Part shown: in pieces, positions 12,277 to 24,979 of the stretch
Layout: each line of letters begins with the position of its first letter
Numbering within the stretch: the first letter of the stretch is position 1
From: Gnetum montanum
Lineage: Eukaryota; Streptophyta; Gnetopsida; Gnetales; Gnetaceae
Direction of reading: 5' to 3'
Assembly (NCBI GenBank): GCA_015680685.1
Contig: MNCI01030530.1
Coordinates: forward strand, 62,645 to 126,644
DNA: 64,000 bases
The notes under the pieces: generated by a model
What the model was told of the DNA's origin: nothing
The model's input: only the letters and a program-made list of their open reading frames with translations
Database searches by the model: none
Program-made: the position numbers and the translations under genes

Positions 12277-12836
12277 CTATGTCATTTCCTTCTACATTCA
12301 ATGGTAGTCCCATGTTCTCTCTACACATCCATTACTAGCATCAATCTAGCATAGACCTGACACCTATGTGGATCTTCCATGGTAGTAGTTAGATCATAGG
12401 CCAGTGTAGGAGTTGTCTACGAGTTGGTTGGTGTAGATTGGACCTAGTTTTTGATTCCTATGGAACCTTGTTGGACAAAAGATAAAGCATATCCTTGGCG
12501 CTTAGCCAAAACTTAGCCATTTTTAGCATCTTCTTACTTAGCCATTTGTAGCATTTCTATACTTAGCGCTTTTTTTAGTATCTACAACATTTGCATCTTT
12601 TGCGTAGCATCGTGAATCCCAAGCAACCTTCGACCTCTACCCTAAGCATAATTTTTGTTTGACTTGGTTAGCAAGAGGTCACAATTGATCTTCCTGGGGT
12701 TGGAGGGTCCACCTAGATAGAGAGGTAGTTGCTTGAGATACACATCCAACCTCCCTAGTACGTGGTACTTAATGATGAAAATAATAACTTCCTTTGTGTG
12801 AAACTCCAGGCAGGTCTATCCCTAGACTATCAAGAA
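12277..12836. other. E1 leader between PBS and gag
   Basis: T/C-rich untranslated leader with no recognisable gene. The open frame 12085-12354 spans the LTR/leader boundary and is not supported as a gene. Confidence 0.45.
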
Positions 12837-15309
12837 ATGGACACCAAACGAGGTTATGAAAGTATACACTAGAATGGGAGGGAGTACCTCCTTAACCCAA
12901 ATAATTTCATTTTGCTCATCGAGTCCTTTTGGTGGCTACTTGACCAACTTGTTCCATTGAGTGGGTCAAATGAGCATGATGTAGCAACTAGCTATGAGGA
13001 GCCCTTGAAAGATGGGTAGGATGAGTTTGAGGCTCATTTAGAGAATAAGAACCCCTTTTACACCTCTTTCTAGTAGGCTACCTCCTATTTCATCCCTTCA
13101 TAGTCCCAACCATTTTCCTTTTATTAGGAAGTAATATCCCCTTTGTCACCTCCTAGGTTAACCCCTATGGGGGCAAGTCATCAAGTGCACACGCATTAGG
13201 GTGTAGGGTATTTTTATCATCCCAACCTTCGTACATCACATGTATCAAGGTGTAGGACCATCTGCCACCCTTCCCTTTGCAATTTCTGCTTATTCTATGC
13301 AATCCTTCCTGCTAGCATCCATCATGCCCACGTAGCCTTACGTGCATACTGTGTAGATGTCCTAATCAACATTAACTCACATGTCATATGTTCTACCTAT
13401 TGCATTGGCACCTCCTACAATGGTGCAAGCCACAACTACGTGTTGGCCCTAGCCCTTATGCCCATGGCACAACATGCATAGTAGTACGTGCAACAACACA
13501 TGCAACAGGCATCTCACATGGTTGCATAGCCCATAGTGGGGCTATGGGCCACTCAAGTAGCATAGTGGGTAACACAACTAGCATAGCCGACTACACCTAC
13601 CTCAAGCTTGGACCAAGCATTCTAGCTCATCTAGATGCTCATCAAGGAGGTTAAATAACTCAAAGCCTCCTCCTTTGAAATGGTCCACATGATGGACTTT
13701 TACAAGGATGACCTAATCAATCCTATGGTCCCATCACTAGCCCTACCTTTCGAAGCCCAACTAGTGAAGGGGACCCTAATGCCCATCTAGTGATCTTCCG
13801 TTTTGAATGCCTTTTATTGTAAGCATGGCCATATGCAATCATCTATGCATTTTCCATGTCCTTGACTAGCAAGGCACTAGATTAGTACCGCATATTCCCT
13901 AGGGCCTCCATATCTTCTTTGGAGGAATTTCTTAGTCAATTCGTCACTTGCTTCAAGTACAACTTGAAGCTTGAGGCAACCTTGGATCAACTAATGCAAA
14001 TCAATCAAGGCCACTTAGAGCCCATGCAAAAATTTATCTAGTGCTGGAGCACCACACTTAATAAAATTTGTGACCCTATCATAGAAATCCACTTACTAGC
14101 CATCTTCATAGGTGTAGTGAATGACTTCATCAAGTCGAAGTTGTACTACCTTGCCCTGCACTCCCTGAGCCAAGCATTTGCTCAAATGAAGAGTATTTAG
14201 GATGCAACAAAATATAATAAGAACCTAGCCTAAGTGGCCTACAAAAATGTGCATTCAAAGAAAGACAAGAAAAAGGGCAATGCAACCACAACTATTTCAA
14301 CGGTGGCCAATGAGGCTAAGTTAAATAATGCTAAACCAGCAACTAAGGCACCTAAGGTCCTAGCTAGTAACAAGGCATCTGACTCTAGCACTATGGTGAC
14401 CAACTAGTCTGCACCATCGATGACCATGGGGTAAGCTATCCTAAGGCCAAACTTTGAGCACAAGGATCACTCAAAGTATACATCATTGCCATCAAACTAT
14501 CGAAGCTCTTAGGTCAACTGCTTAATGCTAGGTGCACATAGTATAAGAAAATGTTTGAGGATGCTTGCAAGTGCCATGATCAATATTGCAAGCTCCTTAG
14601 AAACCCATTAATAGCCATACCAAATGAGCCTTCAGTTCCCAAACATTTGGTGTTAGTCTAGTTTTACCATTACCATCAACTGCTTGGCCATGACAAAAAT
14701 TTCTGCATGGCCTTATGGGATGACATATAATGCATGATTGACTAAGGGTAATTGGTACTTGATGTAACCAACCTAGTTTTCCTAGAAAATAAATTAAAGT
14801 TATATCAAGATCCTCTTAATGTAAGTGGCATAGGCTACATTATCAATGCCATCAGTATTGAGGATGACTCAGAACTAACATAAGAGCCATTGATGGTTCA
14901 TGTACCCTTTGGCAACACTAGGGCATCCACGACATCAACTAATTTGAGGTTCCATTTTTTCATCAAAGCACCACCTCAGGAATCCATGACTCTCTTTGTG
15001 GTTAGGGCATTGAAATACATTGTAGTGATAGCAACCTAGATACCTTTTGTTATTAGGATGCCTAAACATGTGGACTCCTCGCCTACTTAGAGTTTGGTGG
15101 TGGGGACTGCATTAGGCCCTGCTCACCCAAGGCCTCATCCTACATACAATAATAGGTACTTTAGGTGGCAGCCCAGGAGGTCCAACAAGCACCTTGCTTT
15201 CTAACAAAATGATTAGGAAACATCTAGAGCTAGGTCTACCTAGGCCCATCACCTTGTCTTCTATTCCCATAACCATGTTAGTTGAAATAGCCATTGCAAG
15301 CAATCAACA
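12837..15309 (+). pseudogene. E1 gag (Ty3/gypsy capsid polyprotein), decayed
   Basis: Starts near an ATG at 12837. In order: an N-terminal part rich in Pro/Ser/His, a Lys/Ala linker ('LDQAF' near 13605), a capsid retrotransposon-gag region at about 13.88-14.23 kb with 'SLEEFLSQFVTCFKYNL', 'EPMQKFI' and 'VVNDFIKSKLYYLAL', a Lys-rich basic linker at 14.25-14.35 kb, and a degenerate zinc knuckle ('YHQLLGHD...FCMAL') near 14.67-14.71 kb. Gag normally forms the particle that packages element RNA. It is interrupted by many TAG/TAA stops and frame changes. The capsid part is closely similar to T1 gag at 31.9-32.4 kb. Confidence 0.85.
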
Positions 15310-16333
15310 ATTGAGCATTGAGGCTCAAAAGTAAACAAAACAAGAAAAGCACAAATCTCTTCCCTAAGAGATCTATCTTTTGGTCTACATGAAGGAGATG
15401 AAGGCCAACAAAGTAACTAAAAATGGTAAGGATTTCCTAGATGTGTTGGCACAAGTCAAACAAGATCTAAAATAGAAAAACACAACTTTGAGATTGTATG
15501 ACTTGGTCATGACCTTCTCTACTCATCTCAAAGAATTAGTTCGCATGTTGATGTCCATCCCTATTAAAGAGGACATCCTAGTAGATGAGTAAGCCGTCCA
15601 TGCTATGTTGCTTCCCCCTACACCATAGGAATTAGGTTCAACACCCCTAGTGTTTCATGATCAGGTGATTAAGGTTGACCTTGAAAAGGGTTAGGTCATC
15701 ATTTGGCCAATGTTCATAAAAATCTATGTAGGACAATGCAATATTGACAGGGTGCATGCCAATGATGGGATGGTAACTAATGTCAACCCATTCCTAGTCA
15801 TTGACCAACTTGGTCTAACCAACCAAATCAAACCCATGAAGACAACATGCTTGAAGTCCTTTAATGGATCACATGTTGTTATAAGGGGGATGGTCATAAT
15901 AGCTTTCATGGAAGTGGAGTAATTCCCGACAATAGCTAAATTCATTTTCATTGAGGAGATTCCTAGGGACAACCTAATCCTAGGAAGGCCCTGGTTAGCC
16001 CAATTACAGGCTGTCTCCTCACCCATCCATCAAGAAATCTACCTTTCATATGAAGTTGGAGAAGTGATCATAAATGGTGATAATGTAGCCCCTCTGACCA
16101 TCAACAACCTTGATATAGAACAAGGGTTGGAGGTAGAGTTCCCTAACGACACATTGCTTGTAAAGGATGAGGGTCAACCTTGTTCAACAGATCCACTTGA
16201 GGAACCAAGAGAAGTCAATGACCTCCCTGAGGAAGCTCTATGGGTATTGCTGCCCTTTAGCATCACGTATGAGGGTCTAGGCAAGTATTGCCTCATGTTT
16301 CCTAGGCCCTATGCACCCCCTAAGCCACATTAG
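15310..16333 (+). pseudogene. E1 protease (retropepsin) with lost catalytic Asp
   Basis: The frame from about 15400 runs through a pre-protease region ('LRLYDLVM'), then the aspartic protease: 'IYVGQCNIDRV' precedes the active site, which reads A-N-D-G-M where T1 has V-D-D-G-A. The catalytic Asp is therefore Asn, a single G-to-A change. 'LILGRPWLAQLQ' (about 15.98 kb) is the conserved core phrase. The C-terminal tail ('INNLDIEQGLEVEF' to 'PPKPH') is open from 16064 to the TAG at 16331. Just past it, 'ttag|gttagg' could be the donor of an Ogre-type intron. Confidence 0.85.
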
Positions 16334-16586
16334 GTTAGGAAGCAACTACACGACTAAGGCATCACCTTAGTTCAACATGTGCTAGGTACCTACTTGCCCT
16401 TAATCTTCACATTCCCTATTTTCCTTTTGCTTGCATAGTCACATTTTTCATGGTTTCTTGTGTTTTGCATTATTCATTTTATTACGCATTCATTCCTTTT
16501 GCCTATGTATTTTCATTTAGTTTTCTTATGCATTGAAAAATTCCAAAATACATAAAAATTACAAAATTCAAAATTCCAAAAAATAT

Positions 16587-16830
16587 ATATGGCCTGCCAT
16601 GTCCTAAAATTGGCCACCTTCCTCTCATCGCCATGGTTCGAAAAGGCCTTAAACTAGCATATGGCCTGCTATGGCGTAAAACTGGCAATGGCCTTTTTTC
16701 TTTCTTTCTTTAAACTAGCAATAGTCATGGCTCAGAATGGCCTTAAAGTAGCAATCACCATGGCTGAAAATGGCCCTAAACTAGCAATGACCCTCTCACC
16801 ATGGCCTTAAACTAGCATGGGGTCCATAAA
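16587..16830 (+). repeat. Dispersed 'ccttaaactagca' motif, E1 post-protease
   Basis: Five or more copies of 'atggccttaaactagcaat' and variants at roughly 35-45-bp spacing, between the end of protease and the 3' end of the antisense ORF-X. The same motif occurs at 8.2, 22.5-22.9, 24.8, 28.2-28.6, 48.6-49.0 and 49.5-49.7 kb. Confidence 0.75.
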
Positions 16831-17032
16831 GGGCCTAATCTCATCAAAATACTACATTATTAGCATGCAATGCTTAGCAAAATGAACACAAAACTCTCCA
16901 TAATATGCAATCTACATGGGAAGAATAGTTTATCATTACATCTTCATTAATCCATCAATAAAATACATGTCACAATTGTATAGCAAAAAAAGAATGCAAA
17001 ATTGCCCAAAAGTAGGGCTACATAAGGACTGT

Positions 17033-19740
17033 TCAACCAGTGGTGTCTAGTGGGGGTTGAGGCTCCTCTTTCTCTTCGTTTGCCACTCTGTCAGGGCCTA
17101 TGGGATTGCCTAGTGCTTACTCAAAGCAACACAAAATGGTAAATCAATCAACAAATGCACAATATGCAAAACTAACATAAAAAGAAAAAAATAACAAAAA
17201 ATAACTAATTTAAGAGGGTCCTGCATCCATCTTTCAAGGCAATCTATCAAGGCCCTCCTCAAAGAATTAGAGGATTTTGGCCTTTGATAGCTGTGTCCAA
17301 TCCTCCTAGCCAAAGTCAATAACCATAAGGGTCTTGCCTTTGTCCAAAATAGTCCATGAGGGTAGCTCCATTGAAAATGTGGTAGAGGAAACCTCCCTTG
17401 AGGGCATAGTAATCTGCCTCTCTAGAGATCCACTCACCACTACTTGATGAGTGAACAACTCATAAGCCTATGTCCTACTAATTGCCTTAAGAGACATATC
17501 ATGGCAATGGTGTTTCAAAAACTCTTCCTTATACCATTTAAGGTACACATTTTTCTCATTCTTGTAGTGGTGCTTGTGATTCTTCTGAGTCTACCCCCAC
17601 TGATATGCCTTTATTCTAAAATCTTTCCAATCTTGATTTTTTTAGGCTAGCAAGTCCATCTACAACCTCTAATCAGTGATCTCTTTGGTGACCTTGTTCT
17701 TGCCCTGTATTTCTAATCAATAGTTGGCATAGTCAATCTTGACTCTTCACCAAGTACTATTCCCTTATGTGCTAGCCACAAGGAAATCATAATGGGACTA
17801 CAAGTCCCCCATTTTGGAATCTTGGCTCACCACCCTATTCTAGAGCTCATGTACCCTCTTCCATAGGTACTTGTTAGTATGCTTGCAAACTCATGACACT
17901 TTTGCACTTGAAAGCACATACTTACTTGTCACCTCATACATGTAGTAGGGCACTTGCTCCACCTTAGGGAAAAAATCAGGGACGGCATCCACCCTGGCCA
18001 CCCTGCTTAGATCCCAATGAAGCTTAGAACCTATTGGCATATAATAAGCAAAATAGCATTAGCCACAGACTAAGTGTTAAATTAATACAGCAAGAAAAAC
18101 AAAGCAACATCACAATCATACCAAGCTTGGGATCCACTTGCTATAGGCGGTCCACCATGTCCTCAACCAGACCTTCCATGAAGGTGAACTTTTTAGGCAC
18201 CTCTACCCATGACTCCATGTGGTAGGTATAGGTGGACACTAGACCCCTAGCAGGTATCTCTATGGCTACAATTCAAAAACATATTTAGCAATAATCAAAT
18301 ATCCAAAGATACAAGAGTAAAAAGAGAGTGGTAATAGATGACAACACAAAGCACATACCTAGCAAACCCTCAGGTGTGAGAGTGGAGGGATCACCTAGCT
18401 GCACACCATTAAAGAGCTTGTCAAAAGTAGTTGGAAGAGGCTGTAGAGTAGTCCCTCCTCTTCCAACTACTAGAGGACCTATGCAGCCTCACGTAGCTCC
18501 TCCTCCTATGTTTGTCCTTAGTTTGAAGAAGGACCTCCTCTACTACTATTTTTGCTACTACTCTGGAAACCCTCTCACCTAACACTTCGCGTACATGTCA
18601 AGGTTAGCATTTTAACACTTAGCATGACAACATAGCATAATATATCATAGCATGAAAAACATAAAAATATAAACACATAAAATGCAAAAAATGCATTCAA
18701 TAACTCATACTAACCTGCAACATCCGTGATCAAGTCACAAAAATTTAGGCAGATCTTCTTGCCACCTACCTTTTTGACCTCTTATGTAGGCTCCTATGTG
18801 GGACATGAACTCTTAATCTTTGTTTTATATGGTCCTACTATCTCTTCAATGTAACGTTCTACCTTGGAGACATTTCCAATACCAGTTGGTGGTGGCTCAC
18901 CTGCACTATCATGAGAGTAGTGAGATCAACCTAAGGGACCTTTAGTCATTATGGAACATGACTCATCAATCACCTTTGGGGGATCCTATGCTCACATGAT
19001 AGTAAATAGGTTCTTGATCCACTACTTTGAGAGTTATGTGCAGTCCTACACCACCCATCGTCTATCCTCACGAACCATCAAAAACTTCACAAATCTTTGC
19101 AAGCATCTTGTGAAGAATGTGAAGTGCACGTGCAACCTCACCTAGAGGTTGTGAGACAACTTGACAACCTCATCATATAGGCCATTAGCAAGGTGAGAGG
19201 CTTAGTTTTACCTTATGCCCTCATTTAGCACATTCCTCATCACTTAAGCCTTCTCCACCCCAATGAATTTCCCTTGGAAGAGTAGCTTTGAAAATACATG
19301 GGCATGAAAGAGAGGGTAAAACTCATGGACCATAGGCACCTACATGTTCTTAATGATTATGCCTTTGTGAGATCAAAAAGTTCCTAGCCACTCCTTGATG
19401 TCACCTTGGTGGTCCACCTCTTTGTTGGTCTTATCAACAACCAATGTGTCGTTAAAGGGAAGGCCAAAGAGGTTCGCGAAGAAGTCATCGGTGAGGTCCA
19501 ATGCCACCCTCACACCATGTACCTACATGATAAAGTCATGTGCATTTTTTCTAAAGGAATCAATAATAGTGATCATTTCAGCCACTGGGATGCTTGGGCT
19601 CAGGGCCAATAAGAGGTCCATTAGTCTAGCCTGCATAAGCCTACTGGTTAGCTTCATTGGGGCCTTGTGGCACAACCAACACTACACATCCTTAACATAA
19701 CCATAATTCATGATGAGGGTGGCCTCAGTGTAGCCTATAA
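17033..19740 (-). pseudogene. ORF-X copy 2: decayed five-exon gene, antisense inside E1
   Basis: Read right to left: 'MKLTSRLMQARLMDLLLAL' region (~19.65 kb), 'EVDHQGDIKEWL', 'HEFYPLFHAHVFSKLLFQG' (~19.3 kb), 'HVHFTFF...RFVKFLMVRED' (~19.1 kb), then introns 18585-18714, 18266-18358, 18031-18121 and 17116-17205 with GT..AG ends. Later exons hold 'ESWVEVPKKFTFMEGLVEDM', 'YLKWYKEEF' and a last exon ending Gln-Pro-Pro-Leu-Asp-Thr-Thr-Gly, stop at 17033-17035. Every block and all four introns match copy 1 on the + strand at 5-7.9 kb. Protein family not recognised; it looks soluble. Its 5' end abuts an inverted LTR (19767-21800); its 3' end faces the E1 protease. Confidence 0.75.
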
Positions 19741-19766
19741 CTTCCACTTGTAATGGTTGAAAACAT

Positions 19767-21800
19767 TGGTAGCTAGAACACCAAGGGGTTTGCTGGTGCA
19801 TAACCTTAACCCTACCTCCACACGAGGGCCTTGCTAGAAAGTAGAGGCAAAGAACCATGAATGGTGTTATTGATCGAATGGAAACTTTGCTAGTTGTAGC
19901 TGGGGCATTAGGTGCAACTGGGGGATGGCATGGTTAGAAAAAATGCCAATGTGAATGGGTGCAAGTGGTGCTAAGTGTTAAGCATTTTTCACAATGTAAA
20001 GTGTAGAGCATAGTCATGAGTCAGGGGCGAGCGTAGTTAAGGGTTTCGGTTGAAATAGTGGTGCCAACTCATGGAGACTATGACCTAAGCATAGTACAAT
20101 GTGAATGTGCATTAAAAATGTGAAAAATGCAAAGAAAATGCTAGAAATAGGAGAGAGAAATGGAACACTACCCCAAAATAAGAGCATAGTTAACTCTAAA
20201 GGGGCTTCAAAAGGTATGTAGTGTGCAACAAGCATAGTGGAGAGTGTAGTCACAGTCTTGGTGGTGTTAGGTCATGAAGTCTAGCACTCATTGTGGTGTT
20301 CATGGCTACTATGTTGGCCACCGTGGTGTACCATGGGTGTCCTTGCAAGGTTGCAACAGGGCTGCAGTGGGCCATGGTATGCAACTCTACCTCTCTATTG
20401 ATGCATTTGTGTCTTATTCAGCCAAGAAGCTAAGTGCTAAATGCCAAGATGTTGGATGCCAAATGAGAATGACAACCACCTAAAATGTTGGGGTGAAAGG
20501 ATATTTATAGGATTAGGGTTAGCCTAAAATATCAGGTGCCACATCTTAGATCAATAGGTGGGACTACGCTCATCTAAACTATGCTCTGATGTTAAGCTCT
20601 GCGGTGTTAAGCAGTGTTGTTGCTTTGATAGAGTTTGTGAAGCTGAGAGACTGTGACTACACTACCCAGCTACATGGAGAAGACCACAAAGAACCTAAAA
20701 AGATGCAAACAACTTTTGAAGACTATGATCTAGGTTTATATTCTAGAGTGTAGTTACAATCTTTGGGAAAAGGAGGATGTAAAAATGTAAAATGTTGTTG
20801 CTAGAGAGGTGCTAGAGTTGTTGTGAATGCTAGTGTTGAGTTTGGAGGTCTTTAGAGCCATTTTTCCTACTACACTCTAGAGCATAGTTAAAGCATAGCA
20901 CTAGACTTAGGCAAAACTTTGGTCAAAAACTGGAAAATTGTGACTAAATGTTGACTATGCTCTAGGGGAAGCTAACTATGCTCCCAAGAATAGTGGGCAT
21001 AGCGAGTGTAGTGGGTGTAGTGAGTGTAGGCTCAACACTTAAAGAAATCTGTACAAAATTTGGCACTTGAGGTGACTACATTGCAATGCTCTAGAGTGTA
21101 GTCAAGAAGTGTTGTCCCAATAGTTAGAAAAATTTTGCAAACTGGTGTTATGTGCTAAATATGTTGACTATGCTCTAGAGTGTAGTTGGAGTAGTGGGAG
21201 TGTAGTTCAACAATTAGAAAAAATTTGTAGCTATTGTTGATAGTTAGTAAAAATCTTGTCGATCTAGACTGGTAGTGTAGACTATGCTAACTACGCTCTA
21301 GAGAATCATCCCAGTAGTGGGAGCATAGTCCAACACTTAGAAAAATCTGTAGCTTATGTCATCATTCTAACACTTAAAATAAATCCTGTAAAACTAGCTA
21401 TTATGTATTGACTATGCTAACTATGCTCTAGAGTGTAGTCAGGGTAGTGGGAGTGTAGTCTCAACACTTAAAAAAAATTTACAATTTGTGACCTTGTTTG
21501 GACACTTAGCCAAAATTTTAGAAAGTTGGTTGTTGAAGTTGACTACGCGCTATTGCAATGGAGAACACATTCCTAGACTTAGACAAATTTGTAGAAAGTC
21601 TTATCATTTTGATGCTTCGAGAAATTTTGCAAATCTAGTAGTTTGAGCTGACTATGCTCAACACTTACAAATATTTGGACAAAGTGTCACCATTCTAACA
21701 CTTAGCCAAATTTGTACTTGAGAAGCTGTAGCCTAAAATTTTTGGTGTTTCATTAGTCCCTCTTTGTTGATGTCTGGAGGAGTGGCCTAAGAGACATTGA
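19767..21800 (-). repeat. Inverted E1-type LTR upstream of ORF-X copy 2
   Basis: The reverse complement is homologous to the E1 LTRs: near its start is the 'catcaacaaagaggg' then 'tgaaacacc' phrase (21.75 kb), then repeated 'ctatgctctagagtgtag' units (about 20.88, 21.09, 21.17, 21.30 and 21.43 kb), a TATA box 'tataaatat' on the - strand at 20503-20510, and a 'ctacca' end at 19767. The first ~35 bp of the LTR are missing. No convincing PBS follows it. ORF-X copy 2 starts within about 50-100 bp of its end. It is either the 5' LTR of a nested, deleted element, or an internal promoter for ORF-X. Confidence 0.75.
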
Positions 21801-22174
21801 CATGGGTTCAATAGTGTGATGTGAAGAGGATATGCCATGTGCATTATAATATGTATGCATCAGAGGGGTTTGCATGTAAGGAAATGCAGGGAATGTAAGA
21901 GGGTATTAGAATGCAAGGGACATGCATAGGCTATAATGTGAGGACATGTGTAGGTTATAATGCACCAACAAAGAGGCAGATTTTCCATGGGTTCAATAGT
22001 GTTTATGTCTATCATGGGTTCAATAGTGTTATGTAAAGAGAATATGCCATATGCATTATAGTGTGTATGCATCAGAGAGGTTTGCATGTAAGGAAATGCG
22101 GGGAATGTTAGAGGGTATTGGAATGCAAGGGACATGCATAGGCTATAATGTGAGGACATGTGTAGGTTATAATG
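21801..22174. repeat. Tandem duplication, 212-bp unit
   Basis: 'catgggttcaatagtg' starts units at 21801 and 22013 (with a partial repeat at 21985). Both units then carry 'atatgccat.tgcattata' and 'gcatgtaaggaaatgc.ggg', and agree closely to about 22172. The duplication abuts the truncated start of the inverted LTR. Confidence 0.85.
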
Positions 22175-22514
22175 CAAGGATGTGTGTAGGCTAAAATGAG
22201 ATGAAGGGGATGTGTACTCTTGAGTGGCTTAGCTATCCCAATCATGCACATCAAAGCGATGTGGTGACTTGCCAGTACAATGAGATGCACCTATGCACAA
22301 CCACCTTTGGGGATTTGTCTTGCAAACATAACTTTGAGAAGACAAGAAAATCACAAACCATGAAATGCAAGTGAAATGCTAGATGTGAAGATGCTATAGA
22401 TGCATGAAAAGCTAAACCTATTGAAAGTTCCCAACAAGCTAGTGAAAGTGCTAGTGCAATGATGCTATGAGTGCACCAAAGGTTGCACTGATGGCAGGTG
22501 CTCCAAAAGATCAA

Positions 22515-22865
22515 CTACATGCTAATTTAAAGTCCTAGTAGACTATGAACCTAGTTTAAGGTCTTGGTAGACCATGGGATTCTAGTTTAGAGTCCTAGAA
22601 GACTACTATGTGCTAGTTTAACATCATAGAAAACTATGAATGTTATTCTAGTTTAACATTAGTTTGCATGTTTTAGCATGTTTGACATGTTTGGTTTGCA
22701 AGTTTAGCATTTTGGAAAAGCTTCAGTACCCATTGCATTTCATTTCACAAGTGGCACTACTTTAAGGTCCTAGGAGTCCATGGGATGATAGTTTAGAGTC
22801 CTAGTAGACTACTATGTGCTAGTTTAATTTCATAGTGAACTATGAATGTTGTGCTAGTTTAACAT
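22515..22865 (-). repeat. Dispersed 'ccttaaactagca' motif, inverted block
   Basis: Reverse-complement copies ('tagtttaaggtcttggtaga', 'tttagagtcctagaagact') in two groups, about 22515-22640 and 22750-22865. The groups also repeat the surrounding phrase 'tttgcatgttttagcatgttt'. The orientation is opposite to the blocks at 16.6, 24.8 and 28.2 kb, consistent with this part belonging to the inverted ORF-X cassette. Confidence 0.7.
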
Positions 22866-24815
22866 CGATTTGCATGTTTTAGCATGTTTAACATGTTTGG
22901 TTTGTAATTTTAGCATTTTGTCAAAGCTTTGGTATCCATTGCATTTTTTTTACAAGTGGCACTATAGCACTTTGCATTCCCACATTTATCATTCTTGCAT
23001 TTGGCATTTTATTTTCACACCTAGCAAATTCTTTATTGTTACACTTAGGAAATTTTCAAATTTTTTCTAACTCCAGGTAACATAGCCTAGGGTGCTCACA
23101 AAGATGTTCTAACTCTAGGTTACCCTTCCCTAGGAGTGTAGCCCATGTAACTGTCAAAAAATTTCTAACTATTGGCTATGCTCTCTAGGGAGCATAGCTT
23201 GAAGAAAAAATTTTCTTTTTCAAAACAAAAACAAACTATCACACTAAAGCCATTCACACCATGTGCCACCTGACAAAATGTCAATCACAATTGCAGCCCT
23301 CATCCCCCACCATCATTTGCCTTGCCCATGCTCTGATGCTTCATGCCTCTCAACCCTATTGCACCATAGGGTGCACGTCCCTCACATGTCCCTTTCCACT
23401 AAGCCTTGGCCCATCCAAAAGCAAAAAAAATAAATAAGTAAAACATCACCGAGACCAACCCCTACAAGATCTCCTTACACTTTTCCTCCTTATGCTCCAG
23501 CACTAAACCTTTGCCATGTGGCAAACAATCCATGATTGTCACCAACACTTGCATCCCTCCCTACTACACATGAGTGCCTTGCTATGACATAATGAAGAAA
23601 ATCACAAAGCCTCACTTGATGACTATAGTCTCCCTTGAGCCACAGTTGCTAAGCCCTTGTCCTTGCCTTTCCCCCCTTCATGCAATAGTAACATAAAAGA
23701 AAAACAATTATGACCATGCACAAACCTATGACCCTCTCATCTATGGCTGTGCAAACCACCATGGTGGTCACAACCTCCATTAAGCCCTATCCCAATAAAA
23801 AAGGGGGTGCGGGGGTGTGGGGGNNNNNNNNNNNNNNNNNNNNNNNNNGATGAGGAGGTTTCATAACCCCTCATGCCAAGATCATGGTTGGCTTGGACAC
23901 AACCACAACACCTTCATTATTTTTTTCCCTTTCCCTTTGCCCTAGCCATAGCCACAAAGCCCTCATTTTTGTTGATTCCCCATGCCCCACATAGCACCAA
24001 AAAAACAAAACCCTTGCCTCATGTAGCCATGAAACCCAATTACGCATGCCCATGTAGTGCATGCCCATAAAAGGGAAAGAAAAAAAATGTGTAAGCAAAA
24101 CCCTTGTTACCCACAAATGCACCCTCTCTCCTTGGTTGTGGTGGCCATCGTGGCCACAATGACAGTGGTCCCTGCCAGGGCAAGCTTTCCTAAAGCCCAA
24201 AATCCCAATGCAAGCCAATGCAAAAAAAGAAGAAGCAAAAATAGAATTTTTTTTTTTGCAAGGGTAGAGCATAGCAGGGTACCTGGTAGATGGTGGCTCT
24301 CTTTGTTCCTCCATGCATGCCTAGGGTAGACATCACAACACTTAATCTCCCTTGTCCATGTTGATGAGTCCAAGTTTCTAATGTTTACTTCAATGCATCA
24401 TGTTGTCTATCACACTTTGGATGTCATGTTCTAGATATCATGCTCTGATCACTATGCTCTAGCTCCACTCCTTCTTCCAACCACGTTACAATTTGTGACT
24501 TTGAAAAATGACAATTTGACCTTTTGTGAAACATGCATATATGCCCTCCCTAGGTAATTAAATGCACCACCTACTAAGACAACATCCCACATTTAGGAAA
24601 AATTTACAAGTTTTTTCTAAGCATAGTAAGAGGGACCGAGTGTAACAAGGGATGGACATAGCAACTAGAGTTAGAAAAATTTCACTTTTTTTGGTGGTCC
24701 CTAGGATTAGAAAATTTTCTAAATTTTTTTGATTACCTAGTGAACACCCATCTTGACTCCACATTTCAAGTGCTCCCAACCTTGTCTAAACCAACATAGT
24801 TTACACAAACCATGG
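22866..24815. other. E1 spacer (putative intron), no gene seen
   Basis: C/A-rich DNA with some 'ctatgctctctagggagcat' LTR-like phrases near 23.17 kb. A 147-codon - strand frame at 23871-24314 and two overlapping frames have no recognisable domain and lie in simple C/A-rich sequence, so I do not call them genes. A G-rich run ends in the assembly gap at 23824. Confidence 0.5.
23824..23848. other. Assembly gap, 25 Ns
   Basis: Twenty-five consecutive N, preceded by a run of G-rich sequence ('gggggtgcgggggtgtggggg'). The real gap length is unknown. Confidence 0.99.
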
Positions 24816-24870
24816 TCCACTATGACCTTAAACTGGAAAATTGTGGCTTACCAAGGCCTGAAACCAGCCT
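24816..24870 (+). repeat. Dispersed 'ccttaaactagca' motif before RT exon
   Basis: Two degenerate copies ('actatgaccttaaactgg', 'ttaccaaggcctgaaaccag') in + orientation, just upstream of the RT-bearing exon. Confidence 0.55.
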
Positions 24871-24979
24871 ACATACTTGCTTCTACAACTTCACATATGT
24901 ATACTTAGATGAATTCTCATTCCATTTCTTTCTTTATTTTATGCATTTTGGTTGCATTTGAGACAAGTGCGGCTTGATG

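Noticed and set aside
23871-24314. 147-codon - strand open frame
   Set aside because: C/A-rich low-complexity spacer inside E1, with overlapping frames on both strands and no recognisable domain.
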